A stretch of 22,301 nucleotides of DNA from an uncultured Lachnospiraceae bacterium (lineage in GTDB: Bacteria > Bacillota_A > Clostridia > Lachnospirales > Lachnospiraceae): positions 1 through 22,301 of the forward strand of contig CAJLNC010000046.1 in the NCBI GenBank assembly GCA_905207905.1, given 5' to 3'. The notes beneath the pieces are model-generated. The model saw only the letters and a program-made list of their open reading frames with translations. It searched no databases and had not been told where the DNA came from. The position numbers and the translations under genes are program-made. Shown piece by piece: positions 16,063 to 22,301 of this stretch. Within the stretch, counting starts at the first letter, position 1; every line of letters starts with the position of its first letter.

Positions 16063-18738
16063 ATGGGTTTATGCAAAGTTTGGATCAACGGTCAGGAGAT
16101 AGAGGCGGATGCTGATCGGAAATTAATTGATGTGCTGCGCAATGACTGTCGTTTAAAATCTGTGAAGGATGGCTGCAGTGAGGGAGCCTGCGGTACCTGT
16201 ACGGTGCTGGTGGACGGAAAGGCCACGAAAGCCTGCGTGCAGAAAATGGGACGCATGGAAGGAAAGCACATTCTCACTGTGGAAGGTTTTACACAGAGAG
16301 AGAAGGATGTGTATGTGTATGCTTTTGGAGAGGCGGGAGCAGTTCAGTGCGGCTTTTGTATTCCGGGTATGGTAATCTGCGCCAAGGGGCTTTTGGATGT
16401 GAATCCCAATCCCAATCGGGCTGAGATTGCCTTTGCTATCCGGAATAATTATTGCCGCTGTACAGGGTACAGAAAGATTATTGATGCCATTGAGCTGGCA
16501 GCAAAGATCTTTCGGGAAAACCTGCCTCTTCAGAAACAGGAAAAGATGGCAAAGGTAGGATCCCACGTTCATAGAATCGATGTGGAAGAAAAAGTTTTAG
16601 GAACGGGACAGTATGTGGACGATCTGGACGAAGTGCAGCTTCCGGGAATGATCTATGGAAGCGCTGTGCGCTCCAAGTATCCAAGAGCAGTAGTCAAAGC
16701 CATTCATACAGAGAAGGCCAAGGCTCTTCCAGGTGTGGTGTGCGTGCTTACTGCAGAGGATATTCCGGGGAACAACAAGGTGGGGCATTTAAAACAGGAT
16801 TGGGATACTCTGATTGCTGTGGGAAGCATCACGCATTATCTGGGGGATGCCATTGCCTTGGTGGCGGCAGAGAGCAGAGAGATCCTGGAGCAGGCCAAAG
16901 CCCTGGTGGAAGTAGAGTATGAGGAGTTGGAGCCGGTAACCTGTCCGGAGGAAGCGCTGAGGGAGGGGGCACCTCTGGTTCACTCTGGAGGAAATATTTT
17001 AAGTCATGAGCATCTGGTGAGAGGAAATGCGGATGAGGTGATTGCCAGTTCCAAATATCAGGTTACCAGACATTATGAGACACCCTGGACAGAACATGCG
17101 TTTCTGGAGCCGGAGTGTGCGGTAGCCATGCCTTTTGGAGACGGCGTGTTTATCTATTCTTCCGATCAGGGAACCTACGACACCCGCCATGAGACTTCCA
17201 TTTTGCTGGGACTGGAGCCAGAAAAGGTGATCGTGGAGAATAAGCTGGTAGGAGGAGGATTCGGAGGCAAGGAGGATGTAACGGTGCAGCATCAGGCAGC
17301 GCTCATTGCCTATCTGACCAAGCGGCCGGTGAAAGTAAAGCTTACCAGAAAAGAAAGTATTCTGATTCATCCCAAGCGTCACCCCATGAGCATGGATCTT
17401 ACCACTGCCTGTGATGAAAACGGATATCTCACAGCGCTGAAGGCAGTGGTAGTGGCAGACACAGGAGCTTATGCTTCTCTGGGAGGCCCGGTTCTGCAAA
17501 GAGCCTGTACCCATGCAGCAGGTCCCTACAATTTTCAGGTAATCGACATAGACGGGACTGCGGTTTACACCAACAATCCTCCAGCAGGCGCTTTCCGGGG
17601 CTTTGGGGTGACTCAGACGATTTTTGCTTCGGAGATGAATTTGAATCTTCTGGCAGAAATGGTTGGGATTGATCCCTGGGAGATCCGCTATCGAAACGCC
17701 ATTCGTCCGGGGCAGGTGCTGCCTAACGGTCAGATCGCAGACCCGGCCACCGGCCTTGCGGAGACGCTGGAGGCCGTAAAGGAAGAGTATTATCAGAATA
17801 AGATTGTAGGAATCGGCTGTGCTTTGAAAAATGCCGGTGTGGGCGTGGGCCTTCCGGATATGGGGCGAGCCAGGCTAACGGTGGAGAACGGCGTGATTCA
17901 TGTTCATGCAGGCGCTTCCTGCATTGGTCAGGGTCTTGGCACGGTACTTACTCAGATGGTAGCGGAGAGTGTGGGAACCAGTATGGACAATATCTGTTAT
18001 CACAATCCCAATACCTCGGAAGCGCCGGATTCTGGAACAACTTCAGGTTCCCGTCAGACGCTGATTACCGGGGAGGCAGCCAGAAGAGCTGCCAAAGATC
18101 TGAGAAAAGAGCTGTTTGCCCTGACCGGGCGTACCTATCACTCCAGTTCCTATGATCAACGGTATCTGGAGAATGTAGTTCTTGAGGTGGAAGATGAGGA
18201 GACTGCAGCAGTTACGTTCACCAGGGAAGAACTGAAGCTCTTAAATGGAAAAGAATATTATGCAGAATATCTGGCAAAGACGGACAAGATGGGTGCCGAT
18301 GTACCCAACCCGGTATCCCATGTAGCCTATGGTTATGCCACTCAGCTCTGTGTCCTGAATGAGGATGGAACCATCAAAAAGATGGTGGCGGCTCATGATG
18401 TGGGGAAGGCAGTGAATCCCAAGAGCGTGGAAGGGCAGATTGAGGGCGGAGTGCTTATGTCCTGCGGTTTTGCGCTGACAGAGCAGTATCCTCTGGAATG
18501 CTGCGTGCCCAAGGCTAAATTCGGAACCCTGGGTCTGTTCCGGGCGGATAAAGCGCCGGAAATTCAGAGTATCATTGTGGAGAAGCCGGGAGTAGATGTG
18601 GCTTACGGAGCCATTGGAGTTGGCGAGATCACAGCCATCCCAACAGCCCCTGCTATCGCAGGAGCCTATTATAAATGGAACGGTCAGTTCCAGACATCCC
18701 TGCCACTTACAGATACCCCTTACAGTAAGAAAAAATAG
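16063..18738 (+). CDS. xdhD: XdhD-type selenium-dependent xanthine/hypoxanthine dehydrogenase
   Basis: An 891-residue molybdenum hydroxylase, cytosolic, oxidising hypoxanthine and xanthine. A plant-type 2Fe-2S domain (CSEGACGTC, Cys38/43/46) and a second, helical 2Fe-2S domain (QCGFC, about 95; NYCRCTG, about 130) are fused to the molybdopterin domain (about 165-890): GGGFGGKED, NPPAGAFRGFG, SCIGQGLGT, GTTSGSRQT and catalytic Glu in GVGEITAIPTAP. There is no FAD domain. The label 'selenium-dependent' is family knowledge: selenium is a labile cofactor, with no in-frame UGA here. ATG 16063 was chosen because GGAGG lies 5 nt upstream and the ferredoxin fold starts at once; ATG 15973 would add 30 odd residues over a hairpin. 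A terminator follows. Confidence 0.92.
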   Translation: MGLCKVWINGQEIEADADRKLIDVLRNDCRLKSVKDGCSEGACGTCTVLVDGKATKACVQKMGRMEGKHILTVEGFTQREKDVYVYAFGEAGAVQCGFCIPGMVICAKGLLDVNPNPNRAEIAFAIRNNYCRCTGYRKIIDAIELAAKIFRENLPLQKQEKMAKVGSHVHRIDVEEKVLGTGQYVDDLDEVQLPGMIYGSAVRSKYPRAVVKAIHTEKAKALPGVVCVLTAEDIPGNNKVGHLKQDWDTLIAVGSITHYLGDAIALVAAESREILEQAKALVEVEYEELEPVTCPEEALREGAPLVHSGGNILSHEHLVRGNADEVIASSKYQVTRHYETPWTEHAFLEPECAVAMPFGDGVFIYSSDQGTYDTRHETSILLGLEPEKVIVENKLVGGGFGGKEDVTVQHQAALIAYLTKRPVKVKLTRKESILIHPKRHPMSMDLTTACDENGYLTALKAVVVADTGAYASLGGPVLQRACTHAAGPYNFQVIDIDGTAVYTNNPPAGAFRGFGVTQTIFASEMNLNLLAEMVGIDPWEIRYRNAIRPGQVLPNGQIADPATGLAETLEAVKEEYYQNKIVGIGCALKNAGVGVGLPDMGRARLTVENGVIHVHAGASCIGQGLGTVLTQMVAESVGTSMDNICYHNPNTSEAPDSGTTSGSRQTLITGEAARRAAKDLRKELFALTGRTYHSSSYDQRYLENVVLEVEDEETAAVTFTREELKLLNGKEYYAEYLAKTDKMGADVPNPVSHVAYGYATQLCVLNEDGTIKKMVAAHDVGKAVNPKSVEGQIEGGVLMSCGFALTEQYPLECCVPKAKFGTLGLFRADKAPEIQSIIVEKPGVDVAYGAIGVGEITAIPTAPAIAGAYYKWNGQFQTSLPLTDTPYSKKK

Positions 18739-18743
18739 AAGTT

Positions 18744-18800
18744 TGCCCTGCCGCTTCTGGTGATCCGTTTGCCAGTGAACGGCAGGGCAGATTTCTTTTT
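18744..18800 (+). terminator. Rho-independent terminator after xdhD
   Basis: TGCCCTGCCG (18744-18753) and CGGCAGGGCA (18780-18789) form a perfect GC-rich 10-bp stem, then a T-rich tract ATTTCTTTTT (18791-18800). It starts 5 bp after the xdhD stop codon and closes the rightward arm. Confidence 0.88.
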
Positions 18801-19096
18801 GCTATCGAGGCTAAAATCTGGCTTATAGGAGAACGCATATACAAAGTACACAAAATTCTTTGTGTTCAAACCAGTTTGAACGCAGAGTTTTGTGACTTTG
18901 GGCAGGTCTGAACGGCTATGATAGAATAGAAAAAAATATTGAAATTCACAAGAATAGAAAAAATATAGACATTTTATTGACAAAAACAGAATTTTGATGC
19001 AGAATAATAAAAAAGTTTGACGGATAGACAGAGGAAAATAAGAGATTTTTATTGGGAGGCTGGTTGTCTGGAAGACAAAAATAGGGGGGGATGCTT
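18801..19096. other. Spacer with a large palindrome and a promoter
   Basis: No gene was found in this 296-bp stretch. It holds the palindrome at 18842-18900 and a possible plus-strand promoter, TTGACA (18977-18982), 17 bp, CAGAAT (19000-19005), for the small gene at 19097. Confidence 0.55.
18842..18900. promoter_or_regulatory. 59-bp near-perfect palindrome
   Basis: Arms pair from outside in: CAAAGT / ACTTTG, CACAAAA (18849-18855) / TTTTGTG (18888-18894), TCT / AGA, and GTTCAAA (18864-18870) / TTTGAAC (18875-18881) around the loop CCAG, with small bulges. There is no U-tract, and a separate terminator lies just upstream. It is a candidate operator, small RNA hairpin or mobile repeat. Confidence 0.65.
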
Positions 19097-19369
19097 ATGG
19101 TATTTGGAAAGAAATTGCCTGCGGAGGCGTTTTTGACAGGTGATGTGCAGGTTTACGGATTGCTGACTCATGAGCTGGATCAGCATCAGATTCTCTACCG
19201 AACGGAAACGATAAGTTCCGGCTCGCAAAACCGGATGACCGGCACGCTGGCAGGGCGTATAGGAGAGCGGAACAAGGGAAGCATCCTCTATTATATCTAC
19301 ACCAGCAAGCAGGATGTTCCTGCAGTGCAGGAACTGGCCCAGAAGATTTTGCGGGAGAGGAGACCATAA
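19097..19369 (+). CDS. Small hypothetical protein
   Basis: A 90-residue soluble protein that I do not recognise. Its pattern (a short helix, FLTGDVQVYGLLTHELDQH, strand-like LYRTETI, a Gly-rich middle, then YYIYTSKQDVPAVQELAQKI) loosely recalls small alpha-beta proteins of the DUF2007 type, but I would not assign it. A GGGGGGG tract serves as ribosome site; ATG 19097 gives a 6-nt gap, whereas ATG 19091 has none. A possible promoter is at 18977-19005. It is separated from the purine island by a terminator and is probably not part of it. Confidence 0.6.
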   Translation: MVFGKKLPAEAFLTGDVQVYGLLTHELDQHQILYRTETISSGSQNRMTGTLAGRIGERNKGSILYYIYTSKQDVPAVQELAQKILRERRP

Positions 19370-19505
19370 GGAACGAGTGCAAGTCTTTTGGGCAATCTGG
19401 CAGAGGGCGTTCGTTCATAGGGCTTTTGACATCCTAATCCGATACAGAAAAAGTCTTCGCTGGCACAGATTGCTTCATGATGTCTGACCTGTTTTCATGG
19501 TTGAT
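19370..19505. other. Convergent spacer
   Basis: The gap between the small gene (+) and yaaA (-). A distant 8-bp inverted repeat, GCAATCTG (19392-19399) / CAGATTGC (19466-19473), is present. There is no clear terminator. Confidence 0.4.
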
Positions 19506-20282
19506 CTATTTTAAAAACACATATTTTTCAGGAGAGGAAAGTTTCTCCTGGAATCGATACCCCAGGCGGCTGAAATTTTTGGCTGCCTGGGGTTCTTCGA
19601 TCTGACATTCAGCCAGATAGCGCACCATTTCGCCCCGGGCCATTTTGGCCTGGGTTCCTTTTTGAATTACTTTTCCGTTTTTCCATTCTCCAAAAACAAA
19701 CGTGATAAAAAGATCCTCAGGCTGCAGATAGGCTTCCACAGCTTTTGAATATTCTTTGGAAGCCAGATTCAGAATCGTCCGATCCGGGTCGGATAAGGCC
19801 TGATACAGTTTTTGCCCCCAGAAATCGTAGAGACTGCTGCAGCAGTGGTCCTTTTCCTGAGACGGATTTAATTTGTTTTCAAGCAGCTGCCATTTGGCCT
19901 GCATTTCCAGCCGATAGGGTGTTACTCCGTCCAAGGGGCGCAGGATTCCATAAAATCCTGATAAAATTCGCACATGCTCCTGCACATATTCCAGCTCTTT
20001 TTCTGAAAAGACCCTGGGTGCCATGTACTGGTACTGGATCCCTTCGTAAGAGATCAGAGCAGGAGTAAGATTTTTGCGCAGATCCATGCCCCGGAACCTT
20101 TGGAAGTTCAGATCGGCAAGTTTATCATTGCAGGCCCAGAGTGCTTTGGCTTCCGGATAGCTCAGGGCTTTGATCCAGTTCATCAGAACTTCCGTCTCAG
20201 AAAGAAATTCCGGGAATTCTTTATAAGGCAGAAGATCCAGATGCGTTTCCATTTTTTTCGCAGGTGAGAGGATGATTTTCAT
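19506..20282 (-). CDS. yaaA: Peroxide stress protein YaaA
   Basis: A 258-residue YaaA/DUF328 protein. In E. coli YaaA lowers free iron during peroxide stress and binds DNA; the reaction is not known. The start MKIILSPAKKM is the family hallmark, and FRGMDLRKNLTPALISYEG, LSGFYGILRPLDGVTPYRLEM and ITFVFGEWKNGK follow family pattern. ATG 20282 was chosen by this hallmark; a GTG six codons upstream (20300) is possible and has a slightly better ribosome site. It lies just after the alsT-type gene on the same strand and may share its transcript. Confidence 0.9.
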   Translation of the reverse strand: MKIILSPAKKMETHLDLLPYKEFPEFLSETEVLMNWIKALSYPEAKALWACNDKLADLNFQRFRGMDLRKNLTPALISYEGIQYQYMAPRVFSEKELEYVQEHVRILSGFYGILRPLDGVTPYRLEMQAKWQLLENKLNPSQEKDHCCSSLYDFWGQKLYQALSDPDRTILNLASKEYSKAVEAYLQPEDLFITFVFGEWKNGKVIQKGTQAKMARGEMVRYLAECQIEEPQAAKNFSRLGYRFQEKLSSPEKYVFLK

Positions 20283-20325
20283 TGGTCTTTTATCTGGCAC
20301 CTTTCATTTTCCAAATTTTTATATT

Positions 20326-21720
20326 TTATTTTATACCTTCTGTCTTAAAGAATTCCTTCACCAGTTTCACTACTGTGCCGGATAACAGGAACAAAGCGAT
20401 GAGGTTAGGAATGGCCATAAGCCCGTTGAAGGTTTCCGCTATGCTCCACATCAGTCCGAGATCCATAGTTGCCCCAAGAATGGCAACCAGGGAGTACACC
20501 ACCATAAAGGGCTTGATCACCTTAGCGGAAAACAGGTACTCGATACAGCGGGCGCCGTACAGTCCCCAGCCGATGATAGTGGAGAAGGCGAAGCAGCACA
20601 TTGCCACAGCAGTAAAGATGGAAACCCAGCCGCCGTAGGTGGAGGTAAAGCCGGAGATGGTCAGTTCTGCCCCGGCAGCCTGGCCATAGGGAATCTCCAC
20701 TCCGCTGCACAGAATCACAAAGGCAGTGAGGGTGCAGATGACAATGGTATCAGTAAATACTTCAAATACACCGAAAAATCCCTGCTTTACCGGCTTTTTA
20801 GTATCTGCGCAGGCGTGGGCGATAGAGCCGGTACCAAGGCCTGCCTCATTGGAGAAGATGCCCCGGGAGACACCCTTTTGCATACTTAAGAAGAAACTTC
20901 CCACAATACCGCCTGTGACAGCAGCAGGATGAAAGGCTCCATAGATGATGGAAGAGAATACAGCGGGTACTCGATCGATATTTAAGATCACAACCCCCAG
21001 TGCCAGAACAATGTAGAGCAGAGCCATAAAAGGTACCAGTTTTTCAGTGACCCGTCCAATGCGCTTGATACCTCCAATGAGAATCATCCCTACCAGTAGG
21101 GCAATGATAATTCCAATGACCAGATTGCTGGTTTTGACGGCTTCTTCCGGAAGAAGTCCATAGTTGGTGAGGGCGGAATTAATGGCGGAGGTGATGGTGT
21201 TCACCTGAGTGGCGTTTCCGGTGCCGAACACGGTGAGTACGCCGAAGGCGGAAAACAGTACAGCCAGCCAGTGCCAGTTCTTGGAGAGACCGTTCTTTAT
21301 GTAATACATGGGACCGCCCACATAGTCTCCGTTCTCATTGACTTCCCGAAAATGAACCGCCAGAGTTACCTCAGAAAACTTGGTACACATACCTAAAAGG
21401 GCGGAAATCCACATCCAAAAAATGGCTCCCGGGCCGCCGATGGCGATGGCACCTGCCACTCCTGCGATATTTCCGGTTCCTACAGTAGCGGCCAGAGCGG
21501 TACAGACTGCCTGGAAGGGAGTCATAGCTCCGTCTGAAGCATCTTTTTTGCGAAAAATTCTTCCCAGAGTAGTTTTGATTGCATAGGGAAAATGATTGAT
21601 CTGAATAAAGTGGGTGCGAATGCTTAAATACAGCCCAACTCCAAAAATACAGACCATGGCCGGAACCCCCCAGACGAAGTTGTTTACATAGGTGTTGATG
21701 GTTTCGATGATCTTTAACAT
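20326..21720 (-). CDS. AgcS-family sodium:alanine/glycine symporter
   Basis: A 464-residue transporter of the AgcS (alanine or glycine:cation symporter) family with about 11 membrane segments and the usual length. The signature GTGNIAGVAGAIAIGGPGA is at residues 81-99, with SNEAGLGTGSIAHA further on, and the N-terminus (VNNFVWGVPAMVCIFGVGLY) is typical. It imports alanine or glycine with sodium in characterised relatives. AAAGGTTAAAACA precedes ATG 21720. It is followed by yaaA 43 bp downstream. It is unrelated in sequence to the purine island, and a shared role is not indicated. Confidence 0.92.
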   Translation of the reverse strand: MLKIIETINTYVNNFVWGVPAMVCIFGVGLYLSIRTHFIQINHFPYAIKTTLGRIFRKKDASDGAMTPFQAVCTALAATVGTGNIAGVAGAIAIGGPGAIFWMWISALLGMCTKFSEVTLAVHFREVNENGDYVGGPMYYIKNGLSKNWHWLAVLFSAFGVLTVFGTGNATQVNTITSAINSALTNYGLLPEEAVKTSNLVIGIIIALLVGMILIGGIKRIGRVTEKLVPFMALLYIVLALGVVILNIDRVPAVFSSIIYGAFHPAAVTGGIVGSFFLSMQKGVSRGIFSNEAGLGTGSIAHACADTKKPVKQGFFGVFEVFTDTIVICTLTAFVILCSGVEIPYGQAAGAELTISGFTSTYGGWVSIFTAVAMCCFAFSTIIGWGLYGARCIEYLFSAKVIKPFMVVYSLVAILGATMDLGLMWSIAETFNGLMAIPNLIALFLLSGTVVKLVKEFFKTEGIK

Positions 21721-21924
21721 TGTTTTAACCTTTCTCTTTCTTTTAGATACTTTTATAGATACTGCTTAAACCTTCCAGCATAGAACGAAAAAGGGTAAAA
21801 AGCAGCATATTTAAATATAATATCATAGGAAAAGAAAAAAGTACAGAATAACTCCGGGTTTGGTAAAAGAAATTCGGCAAAATTTTCAAAATAGCAAAGA
21901 AATTTAAGCAAAAAAGGGTAAGGA

Positions 21925-21953
21925 TTGCCAGAAGCTGGTATTTTTGGTATGAT
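21925..21953 (+). promoter_or_regulatory. Sigma-70 promoter of the thioesterase gene
   Basis: TTGCCA (21925-21930), a 17-bp spacer and TATGAT (21948-21953). The transcript would begin near 21960 and carry the whole inverted-repeat copy C in its leader. Confidence 0.6.
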
Positions 21954-21985
21954 ACAAATATAAATTTTGGGTATTGTAGGAAAGG

Positions 21986-22102
21986 GGAATGTTGCAAAAT
22001 ATGAATTTTGGTGGATTTTCGGTGTGTTTTCTACGAAAAGATGCTATTTTTCGGAGAAAAATCACCCGAAAGAGTACCGCCGGAGATATTTTGCAGCATC
22101 TC
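21986..22102. repeat. MITE-like inverted-repeat element, family 1 copy C
   Basis: A 117-bp element with terminal arms GGAATGTTGCAAAATAT and ATATTTTGCAGCATCTC, one or two mismatches apart. The core TTTTCGGAGAAAAATCAC is identical to copy A. It ends 32 bp before the thioesterase start codon. Confidence 0.82.
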
Positions 22103-22134
22103 AGCGGAGATGTGATACCGAAGGAGGAAGTTTT

Positions 22135-22301
22135 ATGACACAAGAGCGCAGAATGAAGCGGGTAGAGGACTCTTTGACAGAGCAGTCCCATCTGCTGTTT
22201 CCCAAATCGCTGAATTCCAATGGCAGGCTGTTTGGAGGCCAGCTTTTAGAATGGCTGGACGAGATCGCGGGGATTGTGGCAAAGCGCCATGCGGAGTGCA
22301 A
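22135..22301 (+). CDS. Acyl-CoA thioesterase (5' part only)
   Basis: The first 55 codons of a hotdog-fold acyl-CoA thioesterase, which hydrolyses acyl-CoA to free acid and CoA; the rest is beyond the window. NSNGRLFGGQLLEWLDEIAG is the family signature, with the Asn/Gly pair and the catalytic-region Asp of the YciA/BACH type. ATG follows GAAGGAGGAAGTTTT. The promoter at 21925-21953 and repeat copy C lie upstream. The subfamily cannot be fixed from this fragment. Confidence 0.85.
   Translation, partial: MTQERRMKRVEDSLTEQSHLLFPKSLNSNGRLFGGQLLEWLDEIAGIVAKRHAEC

Larger units (their letters stand above)
21721..22134. other. Divergent spacer before the thioesterase gene
   Basis: A 414-bp gap without a convincing gene. 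The first 200 bp is AT-rich, with no clear promoter for the leftward symporter gene. The right half has the plus-strand promoter at 21925-21953 and inverted-repeat copy C at 21986-22102. Confidence 0.6.

Noticed and set aside
16063..18738. A selenocysteine codon in the selenium-dependent xanthine dehydrogenase
   Set aside because: The frame has no internal TGA. In this family selenium is a labile cofactor, not a selenocysteine residue.

Overview
The window looks like the chromosome of an anaerobic gut Firmicute, most probably a Lachnospiraceae member (Blautia-like is a guess). The reasons are strong AGGAGG-type ribosome binding sites, AT-rich spacers beside moderately GC-rich genes, NCS2 and AgcS transporters, and genes of the selenium-associated purine catabolism group known from clostridia and E. 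coli. No rRNA, tRNA, CRISPR array, phage gene or transposase was seen.

Layout. (1) Positions 1-3700 are accessory: a membrane protein of unknown function (-), a MerR regulator (-) divergent from a YitT-type membrane protein (+), and a GNAT acetyltransferase (+). The MerR/YitT spacer has a textbook MerR promoter with a 19-bp spacer. (2) Positions 3701-18738 are the main content: a two-armed purine (urate/xanthine/hypoxanthine) catabolic island. The left arm (-) reads regulator, ygeX, ygeY, ygeW, arcC, NCS2 purine permease. The right arm (+) reads ssnA, ygfK, xdhD-type selenium-dependent xanthine dehydrogenase, and ends at a strong terminator. Between the arms, 11251-11310 is a 60-bp interrupted palindrome whose outer ends supply mirrored -35 boxes for divergent promoters. 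(3) Positions 18739-22301 are flank: a small hypothetical gene, an alsT-type symporter followed by yaaA (-), and the 5' part of an acyl-CoA thioesterase (+).

How the genes fit together (inference on known families). The permease imports the purine. XdhD hydroxylates the ring. YgfK, an FMN/FAD/Fe-S reductase related to dihydropyrimidine dehydrogenase, moves electrons and may reduce the ring. SsnA and YgeY hydrolyse intermediates. YgeW moves a carbamoyl group, giving carbamoyl phosphate that ArcC converts to ATP. YgeX splits 2,3-diaminopropionate to pyruvate and ammonia. The YheO/PAS-HTH protein is probably the local sensor. No dihydropyrimidinase (hyuA/ygeZ), FAD subunit (xdhB) or selenium insertion gene lies in the window.

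The spacers are rich in structure: a MITE-like inverted-repeat family in three copies (3548-3667, 6212-6296, 21986-22102), a second shared hairpin repeat (14-52 and 6105-6155), a nested 110-nt palindrome before ygeW (7631-7740), and a 59-bp palindrome after the xdhD terminator (18842-18900).
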